A DNA stretch of 38,998 bases from Candidatus Uhrbacteria bacterium RIFOXYB12_FULL_58_10 (GTDB lineage Bacteria > Patescibacteriota > Patescibacteriia > UBA9934 > GWF2-40-263), in NCBI GenBank assembly GCA_001791645.1, contig MGFA01000005.1:10078-49075 (forward strand), in the 5' to 3' direction. A program made the position numbers and the translations under genes. Under the pieces are notes generated by a model. The model made no database searches. It was not told the origin of the DNA and saw only the letters and a program-made list of their open reading frames with translations. Positions 7,051 through 16,000 of this stretch are shown one piece after another. Numbering within the stretch: position 1 is the stretch's first letter; each line of letters starts with the position of its first letter.

Positions 7051-8886
7051 TTATTCCACGGTCGCATTGCCGGCGGCCATGGCGTCATCAGGCAAGTTGG
7101 TGGTGATCGTCGCGCCAGAGGCGGAAACGAATGCGCCCGTGACCGCGTCCGTTCCGATGACGCGGACATTTTTGAGAAGCGTGGGGATTGTGCCGATTTG
7201 ATTTTCTGACGGGGTAATGGCGAGCTCGAATGCGATTCCGACGATTTTGCTCGATGGAGAGAATGTTGGGTTCACGGAGGTTGCGGTCCAGACGATCTCA
7301 TTCGAGGTGAAATCATAGATAACGCCGCCATTGACCGAAACGGTCTGCCGTCCGGTAAACGTGACGTTCGTGCCAAGTTCTCCCTCGATGCGAACGTTCG
7401 TCAGCTCGTTCGTGGTTCCGCGAAGATTCCAGAAGGCCCAGTATTTGGTCGTTTCTCCCGCGAGCGGGGGAAGGGCACCGCGTCCGATTTGGTCGCCGCT
7501 CGGTGACGCGTAGCGTGCGAATGAATCGAGGGCTATGGGCGACGTCATCACGTAGGTCAGCTCGCCGTCGCGCATTGTCGCGTCTTTTGTGTCGCCCATG
7601 TCGAACACGGCGAACGCGCGCGACGAAAATGGGATCTGTTCGTACGTATCCGTCGCGCTCTGGGAAACGGACGAACGAAGAGGAAATTCGACCGTGACGA
7701 TGCCGCTTTCGCCCGGGGCCACGGATGCCAGTTTTGGATCGGTCGAGGATGACACCGCAAAGGTCGCGGAGCGCGCGAACGGACTTTGCGACTCCACGCC
7801 GATCCGTACGTTTGTCACGGACTCGTCGCTTATATTCGTGTACGTGACGGTAATGCGCGCCGCGCCGCCTGGACGCACGGTGTCCGCGTCCACGCTGTGC
7901 GAAACTTGCAGCGGCAACGGAATCACGTTTACGTCGTGGGTCAGGGTTTCCTGCCGGTAGAGGTCCTCGCCGAACGCGAACGAAGGATGAAATCGGAAGG
8001 TTGTCGTCCCGGGCGTGTCTCCGAGGGTTCCGGTAAAGGCAAGCGTACCTTCGGTTCCGGCGGTGATTGCCGGGAGTCGAAATACGCCGTTTGCAAGCGG
8101 GACGTCTGAGGAGATGAACGCAAATCCGTCCGGCCATTCTGGTTCGATCATGATTTCCGGGTAGTCAATGTCTCCGGAATTGCGATAGGTCAGGGATCCT
8201 TCGACGGATTGGGACGCGACAACGCGTTTTGGAAGAAAAAGGGAAAGCCCAAGCGTTGTCTTTGAAGGAATGAAGACATGTTCGTCCGTTTTGGTGCCCG
8301 GTACGTTTTTTTCTCCGTGCGTAAAGGTGAGTGTGCTCACGAACGTTTGTTTGCCGCCAACGTCGCCGAACATCACGCCGCGAATCTTTACGGAACCGAC
8401 GGCGTCTGGCGGAATCGTTCCAACGTCGATGGTTTGACCATGTCTTGGTACGGTGTCATGCTCGAGTTCCTGGAGCAGGAAGTGCGCGGGGAAGTTCAGA
8501 AGAAGTTTGGCGTCGCGCAGTTCCTCGCCCGTGTCGTTTTTGTAGCGGATGACGAGTGTGGAGGGCGCGCCGGAAACGATCTCATGCGGGGCAACGTCGG
8601 CTTGAAACAGAATGTGGTCCGCGAACGAGGTTGGCGTGTACACGGCGAAGGCGAGCGCGATAAGGCCAAGTCCAATGGCAATGCCAACAAGCACGAGGTC
8701 GAACAAGAAGGTCAGCCGGGCGAATCGATATTTTCCGCGATATCGTTTCTCAAACCAGTGGACAAGCGGAAATACGGCGATCCGTCCAGGGTGCGCGGCC
8801 AAACACACGGCCTTTTCACGGACCGTTTTCGCGTCCTTGATGGAATTACACGCGATGCCATGGTTGAACTCTTCTATGAGGGACAT
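7051..8886 (-). CDS. Membrane-anchored beta-sandwich surface protein
   Basis: 611 aa. Residues 1-55 are cytoplasmic-looking with basic clusters, about 58-82 is one strong transmembrane helix, and the rest is extracytoplasmic. The outer part is built from at least three Ig/DUF11/CARDB-like modules recognisable by Y-x-N-x-(S/T)... and A-(P/G)-(G/E)...V strands, with many Thr, Val and Gly. No enzyme motif is seen. The likely role is a surface scaffold or adhesin; this is inference. ATG 8886 is chosen over an upstream start because it lies 10 nt after the stop of the preceding gene, which it would otherwise overlap. It is the last gene of the minus-strand operon with the glycoside-hydrolase-like/FG-GAP protein. 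Confidence 0.7.
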   Translation of the reverse strand: MSLIEEFNHGIACNSIKDAKTVREKAVCLAAHPGRIAVFPLVHWFEKRYRGKYRFARLTFLFDLVLVGIAIGLGLIALAFAVYTPTSFADHILFQADVAPHEIVSGAPSTLVIRYKNDTGEELRDAKLLLNFPAHFLLQELEHDTVPRHGQTIDVGTIPPDAVGSVKIRGVMFGDVGGKQTFVSTLTFTHGEKNVPGTKTDEHVFIPSKTTLGLSLFLPKRVVASQSVEGSLTYRNSGDIDYPEIMIEPEWPDGFAFISSDVPLANGVFRLPAITAGTEGTLAFTGTLGDTPGTTTFRFHPSFAFGEDLYRQETLTHDVNVIPLPLQVSHSVDADTVRPGGAARITVTYTNISDESVTNVRIGVESQSPFARSATFAVSSSTDPKLASVAPGESGIVTVEFPLRSSVSQSATDTYEQIPFSSRAFAVFDMGDTKDATMRDGELTYVMTSPIALDSFARYASPSGDQIGRGALPPLAGETTKYWAFWNLRGTTNELTNVRIEGELGTNVTFTGRQTVSVNGGVIYDFTSNEIVWTATSVNPTFSPSSKIVGIAFELAITPSENQIGTIPTLLKNVRVIGTDAVTGAFVSASGATITTNLPDDAMAAGNATVE

Positions 8887-8896
8887 ACGTTCAGAC

Positions 8897-10840
8897 CTAT
8901 TTAAACGATAACGTAAACATGTCGCTGGACAATCCAATGACTTCCGCGCGATCGTCCCCATCGATATCCGCGGCGGTCACTTCCACTCCGTTGGCTCCTG
9001 ACGCCTCAAAAGCGAAGAATTGCGATCGCATCTGCCCGTTTCGGTCGAATATGCGCACGTGTGGTCCGCCGCCTGCTCCCGGACCCGTGATGATGTCATC
9101 CGTGCCGTCGCCGTCCACGTCGCCGGCCGCGACGTTCACGCCTCCGCGGAAAGCCGGATCATAGGCGAAGAATCCCGGATTGATTACCTTGCCGTCCTTG
9201 TTAAACACGCGCACGTGCGGTCCGCCGCCAACCCCGGCTCCGGCTATGATTTCATTGGTGCCGTCTCCATTCAGGTCTCCGATGGCGACGTTCACGCCTC
9301 CGCGAAACGCCGTGTCGTACGCGAAAAATCCGGGATGGATGAGATTGCCGTCCTTGTTGAAAATTCGGATTTGTGGCCCGCCGCCATTTTCCGTTCCCGT
9401 CACGATCTCAATCGCCCCATCGTTTTCTAGGTCGCCGATGGCAATGTTTATGCCAAGCTGGTAGGCGTTCCCGTACGGGGCAAATCTGGCATGCATTGAT
9501 CCATCGTCGTCATAAATGGTTACATAGGTATCGTCCGCGACGACGGTCTCATATGTTTCGTCGCCGTCCGTGTCGTACGCGTTGACGCGCGTGCCGCCGC
9601 GGCCCTGCGAGGTGTACGCGAAAAAGCCATTGCGCTTGGTCGCGCCGTCGGCGTTGAAAATGCGCGCGAACGCACCGTTCAGGTAGGTGGCCTTGTAAAT
9701 TTGTTCGAGCGGTCGAAGCAGCACGAGCCCGTCCTGGGCATTCAGGGTGACACGCGAGACAATTGATCCGTCATTTGTGGTCGTGTCCTGGGTTCCGTGG
9801 ATTTTTTCGTACTCGCCTTGAAGTCGAACGGTTTGCATTTCCGTCGTAGGATTGACAATGACCTTTCCTTTTTCGAATTCGCGCTCCCAAATGCTGGCAG
9901 AAGACGACGCATCGCCTTTTGGCTCGCCGAGAGTCACGGCAAATTCATCATACGTCCAAAGCTGCGCATGATTTTCCGTCCCATGGTCGAATGAAAAGTA
10001 TCCGTCGCCGAGCAGGGTCGTGGTCAGACCAAGGCGCATTTTTTGATAGTCTGCCTGTGCGCCGGTGTTTTCCGTGTTGACATTTACGACGATGACCGGA
10101 TCGTGCCCGAGTTTTGAAAACAATGACAAGTAATCGTTTGCGGAAGCGCTCCACGAAGAAACCGTATTTCCCGTAGACGGAAATGTTTCAAACATGCGTC
10201 CGTTTACATACGGCGTGAACGCGGTCGACGAGCTGCCATTCGTGATGATGACCGCGTTCGAACCAAGCTTCGACCGGGTCGCGGAGAACAGGTTGGCGTA
10301 GCCTTCTTTCCAGTCATCGCGATCCATGACCTCATCGTAAAAAATGCCGTCCCAATATCCTGAGGACATGATCTGCTCGTCGACGAACGTCGTGAGGTAT
10401 TCGGTCCATCCCGAATTGAGGTCAAGGGCATTCGTATTTGGCCAGATGGACGTTTTGTTTCCGTTCGCGTCCCGCAACCACCAGCTGTCCTTGATCCCGC
10501 GCTTCATTTGCACATGGAGCGGATCGGACCAAAACGCGTTGTTCCACGAGACGGTCGGGACGTAGGCGAGAATTTGAATGTCTGGGTTGAGCGCGCGTAT
10601 CGACGAAAAAAACGCGACGTTGTACGTCTGCGCTTCCGATGGGATAACAATAAGGTCAAATTCAGCAAGCGTGGCAATCGTCGCGGTATTTTCGAGTGAG
10701 GAACCAGAAAGCAGGTAGTAGTTCGCGGTACGCACAAAAGTCCCCGTTGCCGCTCTGGCGGGGAAAATACAAAGAGACAAGAAACAAAAGCATGTAAAAA
10801 CAATGGCAAGTTTTTGTATCTTGTATCTTGGGATTTTCAC
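8897..10840 (-). CDS. Secreted glycoside-hydrolase-like (GHL/DUF4015-type) protein with FG-GAP repeats
   Basis: 647 aa. A good signal peptide (about 1-30, ending ARA) is followed by a TIM-barrel-like domain (about 35-340) resembling putative glycoside hydrolases. It has W-D-G-I-F-Y-D-E near 162-168, whose acids are candidate catalytic residues, and an ALDLNSGW segment before it. After a short beta domain, residues about 430-640 carry FG-GAP/VCBS-like repeats with D-x-D-G-D-x-x-(E/D)-I calcium loops and H-V-R-(I/V)-F strands, probably part of a beta-propeller. It probably cuts or binds polysaccharide at the cell surface. GTG 10840 is preferred: it starts the signal peptide directly, makes a GTGA overlap with the upstream HTH gene, and has GGAGGA about 10 nt upstream. 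Hydrolase activity is not proven. Confidence 0.7.
   Translation of the reverse strand: MKIPRYKIQKLAIVFTCFCFLSLCIFPARAATGTFVRTANYYLLSGSSLENTATIATLAEFDLIVIPSEAQTYNVAFFSSIRALNPDIQILAYVPTVSWNNAFWSDPLHVQMKRGIKDSWWLRDANGNKTSIWPNTNALDLNSGWTEYLTTFVDEQIMSSGYWDGIFYDEVMDRDDWKEGYANLFSATRSKLGSNAVIITNGSSSTAFTPYVNGRMFETFPSTGNTVSSWSASANDYLSLFSKLGHDPVIVVNVNTENTGAQADYQKMRLGLTTTLLGDGYFSFDHGTENHAQLWTYDEFAVTLGEPKGDASSSASIWEREFEKGKVIVNPTTEMQTVRLQGEYEKIHGTQDTTTNDGSIVSRVTLNAQDGLVLLRPLEQIYKATYLNGAFARIFNADGATKRNGFFAYTSQGRGGTRVNAYDTDGDETYETVVADDTYVTIYDDDGSMHARFAPYGNAYQLGINIAIGDLENDGAIEIVTGTENGGGPQIRIFNKDGNLIHPGFFAYDTAFRGGVNVAIGDLNGDGTNEIIAGAGVGGGPHVRVFNKDGKVINPGFFAYDPAFRGGVNVAAGDVDGDGTDDIITGPGAGGGPHVRIFDRNGQMRSQFFAFEASGANGVEVTAADIDGDDRAEVIGLSSDMFTLSFK
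9050..9450 (-). repeat. In-frame FG-GAP repeats, ~156 nt unit
   Basis: Three adjacent units repeat about every 156 nt (52 residues). Matching stretches start near 9053, 9209 and 9365, each encoding G-G-G-P-(H/Q)-(V/I)-R-(V/I)-F. The units are close enough at DNA level to suggest recent duplication or conversion. Confidence 0.7.
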
Positions 10841-11124
10841 ACAGGGTTGTCCTCCAACGTTTTCGGATTCGGGGAGTATAGCTTGTTCTTGATCTTCCAT
10901 TGGTTCACGTACTGGCCGATTCCTTGCCGGTCGCGCTTGTTGCGCACGGTTGTGGTATCCTGTGACCACTTGAGGAGTGATTCAAAGTTCAGTTTGTAGC
11001 GTCCTTGGACGACCACATAGGTTATTTGTCCGTCGGAAATGGCACGACGAATCGTGCGTTGCGACACCCCAAACATGCGGGCTGCCTCCGACACGGAAAG
11101 CCGAATGATTGAAACGAGAGCCAT
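10837..11124 (-). CDS. Excisionase-type helix-turn-helix DNA-binding protein
   Basis: 95 aa. Residues about 10-50 form a MerR/excisionase-like winged HTH (LSVSEAARMFGVSQRTIRRA, then a wing, then a basic helix), the kind used in small transcription regulators. The C-terminal ~40 residues are basic and unassigned. It overlaps the following glycoside-hydrolase-like gene by GTGA, so it probably regulates this operon or is co-expressed with it. It is transcribed divergently from the ECF sigma gene across a 143-bp spacer, so it could also act on that promoter. No integrase or phage gene is nearby, so a role in excision is unlikely. Confidence 0.75.
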   Translation of the reverse strand: MALVSIIRLSVSEAARMFGVSQRTIRRAISDGQITYVVVQGRYKLNFESLLKWSQDTTTVRNKRDRQGIGQYVNQWKIKNKLYSPNPKTLEDNPV

Positions 11125-11150
11125 AAGTAGAAGTATTGTTTGTCCACACC

Positions 11151-11179
11151 AGAGTAGCCAATTTTTGAAGAAAAGTCAA
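11151..11179 (-). promoter_or_regulatory. Sigma-70 promoter for the HTH operon
   Basis: On the minus strand: TTGACT (11179-11174), a 17-nt spacer and TACTCT (11156-11151). It lies 26 nt upstream of the ATG at 11124 and is divergent from the ECF sigma promoter. Confidence 0.65.
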
Positions 11180-11196
11180 GTTTTAACCTCGTGATA

Positions 11197-11225
11197 TTGA
11201 TTTTTTGGCCAATTTAAGCTACAAT
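11197..11225 (+). promoter_or_regulatory. Sigma-70 promoter for the ECF sigma gene
   Basis: TTGATT (11197-11202), a 17-nt spacer and TACAAT (11220-11225). The spacer contains a perfect 8-bp palindrome TTGGCCAA (11205-11212), a possible operator. The implied 5' leader to GTG 11268 is about 35 nt and T-rich, with no clear Shine-Dalgarno. Confidence 0.6.
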
Positions 11226-11267
11226 GACCTGCATTCGTAACAGTTTTGATTTTCTTTCTATTACCTT

Positions 11268-11813
11268 GTGCGAAGTGATCGAGAAAAATTCCTGATATTT
11301 CGTATTAGATCCTTCCAGGATCAGAATGCCTTTTCCGAGTTGTTCCTTGAGCATAAAAATGCGCTGTACGCATTTCTTGCCACGAGGCTCCCGTCAAAGG
11401 AAGACGCGGACGATATTCTGAACTTGGTGTTCTTGCGAGCGTGGAACTTTCTGCTTACTTCCCATGCAAACGAGAAGGACCATTTCTCCGGCCTTATCTT
11501 TCACATCGCGCGATACGCCCTGAAGGATTATTGGAAAGGCAAGCGGAACATGCTCTCGCTTACGGACATGCATGAATCCGGTCAGGATATCGCGGACGTC
11601 CATGCTTCCGGGAAATCGATTGAGGCCGGTACCGAGGCGAACCTGATCAAGGAAACGCTGAGCCGCCTCCCGGAAGAATACCAAGAAGTAATCGTCCTGC
11701 GTATCTTTGAACAGCTCGACTATCCGGAAATTGCCAAGCGTATGGAGAAGAACGTGAGTGCCATTCGCGTGACGCTTCACCGCGCATTAAAGGAGTTACG
11801 AAAATACTTGTGA
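11268..11813 (+). CDS. ECF-type RNA polymerase sigma factor
   Basis: 181 aa. Region 2 spans about residues 16-80, with the core-binding helix around D-A-D-D-I-L-N-L-V-F-L-R-A-W. Region 4 spans about 125-180, with L-P-E-E-Y-Q-E-V, then L-D-Y-P-E-I-A and a recognition helix V-S-A-I-R-V-T-L-H-R-A. It directs RNA polymerase to a special set of promoters, often envelope or stress genes. GTG 11268 is the first usable start after two in-frame stops upstream. It overlaps the DUF5667 gene by GTGA, the usual layout of a sigma factor with its regulator. The giant surface protein and proteases downstream are candidate targets. Target promoters were not identified. Confidence 0.9.
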   Translation: MRSDREKFLIFRIRSFQDQNAFSELFLEHKNALYAFLATRLPSKEDADDILNLVFLRAWNFLLTSHANEKDHFSGLIFHIARYALKDYWKGKRNMLSLTDMHESGQDIADVHASGKSIEAGTEANLIKETLSRLPEEYQEVIVLRIFEQLDYPEIAKRMEKNVSAIRVTLHRALKELRKYL

Positions 11814-12859
11814 CGAATAAGCAAATCATCGCCATGCTGACGAAGCATAAGGACGCCCCCGAGTTCGGGGGCGGCATTGGCGTTGGGCATACGGAGGCCG
11901 CATGGAGGCGCCTTTCGAACGATCTGGGATTTGAAGCGAAGCTTGGACGGGCGACCTATCGGTTGCGCGACTATCTCGAATACTGGCAGTGGAAATTCTC
12001 ACACGTGTGGATGCAGCCGGTTTCCGTGGCCATGACCGCGTTCGCCCTTATCTTCGGGGGATGGATCGCCTCGGTAAATGCCTCCTTCGATTCCGTGCCG
12101 GGCGATGTCCTGTATCCGGTGAAGATTGCGACCGAGCGCATGCAGGTGACGCTTGCGACCTCCGGCCAGCAACGCGCCAAACTTCACGCGGAATTTGCGG
12201 GACGTCGCATCGACGAACTCAATGCCATCACAAGCTCTGACCTGGAAGGAAAGGACGTCCGCGTCCGGGTTGCAATGGACGGGTTCCAGCAGGAGATCGC
12301 TTCGGTGAACAGCGAACTGGTTTCTTTCACCAGCTCTAATCCGAATGAAGCCGCGGCGCTCGCCATCATCGTTGATCAGAAAACCGATGCCTACGTAGTC
12401 GCCATCAGCCAGACCGTGCCCACCGTTTCGGAAGAAAGCAAGTCTACGGTCGCCGAGGCGCTTACGGCCGCGGAAGCGTCCAACGTTCAGGCAATCAACA
12501 CCATCGTTCAAAGCCACGAGACAAACCAGCAACCGAAAACGGAAGAATCGCTCCAGAAGAACCTGCAAGAGAAATTAAAAAATCTGGAAACGCGAACGGC
12601 GCTTTCGCTCGGGCGTCTCCAGGTCATTGAAACGGTGCTGGTCAATCGAGGTTCGCTCACGACCGCATATGCGGGGCGCATCAAGGAAGCTCGCGATGCG
12701 GTTGCCATGCACGACGTCTCCATCCAAACCGCCATGAACACGTTTGCCGCAGGAGGGTATCGCACGGCCTTTGACCTCCTCTCGGAAGTCGAAGCGCAGA
12801 TCGCAGCCTCCGAGACCATTATTACGGAGCTTGAAATCGACATCACGACCGGGCTTTAG
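11810..12859 (+). CDS. DUF5667 membrane protein, putative anti-sigma factor
   Basis: 349 aa. A cytoplasmic N-terminus (about 1-65) is followed by one transmembrane helix (about 69-90) and an extracytoplasmic, mostly helical domain. The segment after the helix, with P-G-D-x-L-Y-P-V-K and later E-x-A-x-x-R-(I/L)-x-E-L (about 95-145), is the mark of DUF5667. The rest is long helices with Gln/Glu/Ala, probably a coiled coil. DUF5667 proteins commonly sit beside ECF sigma genes, so an anti-sigma role through the N-terminal part is likely but inferred. The start GTG is set by the GTGA overlap; AGGAG lies about 14 nt upstream. Confidence 0.8.
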   Translation: MTNKQIIAMLTKHKDAPEFGGGIGVGHTEAAWRRLSNDLGFEAKLGRATYRLRDYLEYWQWKFSHVWMQPVSVAMTAFALIFGGWIASVNASFDSVPGDVLYPVKIATERMQVTLATSGQQRAKLHAEFAGRRIDELNAITSSDLEGKDVRVRVAMDGFQQEIASVNSELVSFTSSNPNEAAALAIIVDQKTDAYVVAISQTVPTVSEESKSTVAEALTAAEASNVQAINTIVQSHETNQQPKTEESLQKNLQEKLKNLETRTALSLGRLQVIETVLVNRGSLTTAYAGRIKEARDAVAMHDVSIQTAMNTFAAGGYRTAFDLLSEVEAQIAASETIITELEIDITTGL

Positions 12860-13003
12860 TCTCCGGCCCGGCGTCCGAACATCGGGCGTCGCTCCGGGGT
12901 CTAAACCCCGCTAACCATGTTAAGGCGCGGACATGCCAAAAGGTCGAGGCCGCCAGGCCGCTTGTCTGCCTTAGAAACTAATAGGCTACACATTATTTTC
13001 CTT

Positions 13004-16000
13004 ATGATCGATTCTCTTAAAATGGGGAAGCGTGCGATCACGGTGGCGGTAGCTGCTGCGACCATTCTTTGGTCCGTTGGCATCTCTTCCTTCGTGGCGC
13101 CGTTGACGGCTCGCGCGGCTTCGTCCGGCGACCTCATCAAGGGAACCACGCTCTCGACCGTGTATTACTACGGTTCGGACGGTTCCCGCTACGCGTTCCC
13201 GAACGAGAAGACCTACTTCAGCTGGTACTCGGACTTCTCGGACGTTGAAACCATCTCTGACTCCGCGCTTGCGGCCATTTCGCTCGCCGGAAACGTCGTG
13301 TACCGCCCGGGTACGCGCTGGGTGAAGATCCAGAGCGACCCGAAGACCTATGTCGTCACTCCGGAAGGACAGATCCGCTGGGTCGAGTCCGAGGATGTCG
13401 CCACGGATCTCGCGGGCAGCGACTGGAACACCATGATCGACGACGTTCCGGATACGTTCTTCGTCGACTACACGGTTGGCACCTCCCTGACCGACGCCGG
13501 TGACGCCTACAACGGCGCGCTCGTCGACATGGATGGCACCACCTATCTCGTTTGGGACGGTGAGATGCGCGAGGTTTCCTCGGCCGGCTTCTCGGCGAAC
13601 CGCTTCCAGACGCGCAACGTGCTCGACGGCGCTGGCATGGATCTTTCCGGCCTCGACGCTGGCTCGAGCATCACGAGCTCCGTTTCGGCCTTGGTCGACA
13701 CGGCCCAGCTCGGAGGAGTAGAAGTCACGGGCGGTCTCTCGATCTCCCTTGCTTCTGACACGCCGGCGTCATCGACGATCCCGGCAGGTGCTTCCTCGGT
13801 TGCGTTCGCCAAGTTGAAGCTGATGGCTTCGTCCGGCTCTGCCGACGTCAGCCAGATGGTCTTCCGCCTTGGCGGCATCGGTGGCGTTGACAACATTGAC
13901 AGTGCCTACCTGTATGAGGGTTCTGTTCGCTTGACGGATGGCCGCTCGGTCAATTCCTCGACGCGCAACACGACCTTCTCCGGTCTTGATATTTCCTTGG
14001 CGTCTGGTGAAACCAGCTACGTCACGGTGAAGGCCGACATCTCCAGCACCCCGACGGGCGGCGACACCGCGAACTTCTCGCTCGTGGAGGCCGACTCCGT
14101 CACGTCTTCGGCCACGGTCTCCGGTTCGTTCCCGATCTCGGGCAACACCATGACCTTCTCCGAGACGGCCGCTGGTACGGTGACCATCGACAAGTCTGGA
14201 TCCATTGCTGATCCGACCATCGGTGAGGAAGAGGCCGAAATCGCTGAGTTTACGATTACGGCTTCCGGCGAAGACGCGTGGCTCGAAATGATCACGGTCA
14301 ACGTTGACAGTGCTGCCGATCACAGCGACTATATGCTGTTGAACGGTGGCGACGTGATTTCCACGGGCGTACAGGTCAACGACCTGGTTACCTTTGAGCT
14401 CACGGACACGCTCTTCATTGAGGAGGGCAACGACGAACGCTTTAACGTGACGGCCACCATTGGCGGCGAAGCCAATGACAATATCAAGGTCGCCATCGAA
14501 GAAAAGACGGACGTCGTGGCGGTTGGTGGCGACTATGGGTTTAACCTTAGCGTCGACATCGACGATGTCACCTCAGCCTCCTCCGCGTACGACGAAACGG
14601 GCTCGACCTGCGCCAGCTCGGCTGACGACTGTTCGTTCTCGACGATCCAGGGCGGCGAACTCACGTTCGCGTTCAACGGTCCGTCGGCGAGCGATATCCA
14701 GATCGACGGCAAGGACCAGGTGATGATGGAATTCACGCTGACCTCCGCGAACTGGACGGAAATCCAGGAAATGGCCGTCATCTTTGCCGATTCCGGCGAG
14801 GACGATGACGACGATGACGACACGGGTCTCAAGCAGACCGATGAGGACACGAACCTCTCCGATCTCGCGATCCGCAAGTCGACTGGTTCCATCTGGATGG
14901 GCCCGGAAGAGCTTTCCGGAGGGGACTCCGCGTCCGATGCCACCCAGACTATTACATTCACCGACGACCAGATCCTGCAGGCGGGCGAATCGCTCGATCT
15001 CATGATCACGGTTGACGTGGACTCTGGCGCGACTGCCGATCAGATCTACACGGCAGCCATCGACATGAGTGCCGTCGTGGCGGAAGACGCCAATGGCGAC
15101 GACCTTGCGACGACGGACATCGTTCCGTCCTCGGATATCACGGGCAAGAACATGACGCTCGTTGATTCCTCCCTGACGTACTCGGCTTCCACGCCGCCGT
15201 CCGATGGCACCTACGTGAAGGGTTCCACCGGCGTGTCCGTGGCCGGCTTCAACTTTGACGCCGGAGACGCCGCCGATGTTACGCTTACGGACTTGACGGT
15301 CAACGTGACCGGTGACTCCGACGCCACTTACGGCGCGGAGAACGACATCGACGTGGGCGACCACGTGTCGTCCTGCTCGCTCTATGACAGTCAGTCGGGT
15401 TCTCTGGTCGATGGACCGGAATCCCCGTCCGACAATTCGGCCACTGCCGACCTTGAGTTCCAGAGCTTTGACTGGACTGTCGCGGCCGGCGAAACGGGCA
15501 AGCTGCTCGTGAAGTGTAACTTCTCGAACACGGCCCTCGACACCACGGACGCCGCGAGCGATACCTATGCCTTCAGCATCGCTGATGACACGGATATCAC
15601 CGCGGAAGACGCGGATGGCGATGACGTGGACGCCACGCTGAACGGCACGGACGGCTCCGCCGACAACGTCGACGGTTCCGTCACGACCATCACGATTGCC
15701 GCCGAAGGTTCCCTTACGGCGACCGTCGACGGTTCCACGGCCAGTTCCACCATCATCCTTGGCGCTTCGACGGGCATTTCCGTTTCGAAGTTCAAGTTTG
15801 CCGCGACGGACGAGCCGTATGTGGTAACGAAGTTCGTGCTGGCCAACTGTGTGACGTCGGCGGTTGACGCCAACGGCACCTGTGGCGACGCGGGCGACGA
15901 AACCGACGGCACCGACGGCATTGCCGCGGCCGTCAAGATCAGCTACACCAATTCTGCTGGCGCGACCGAAACCAAGACGGGGTATCTCTCCGGTGGTGCC

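Noticed and set aside
10837-11124. Excisionase of an integrated element
   Set aside because: The HTH resembles excisionases, but no integrase, attachment site or other mobile gene is nearby; an ordinary regulator is simpler.
12893-12912. CGGGGT/ACCCCG hairpin as terminator of the DUF5667 gene
   Set aside because: A 6-bp stem is present (12895-12910) but no T-run follows, so termination is not supported; it might be another small structure.
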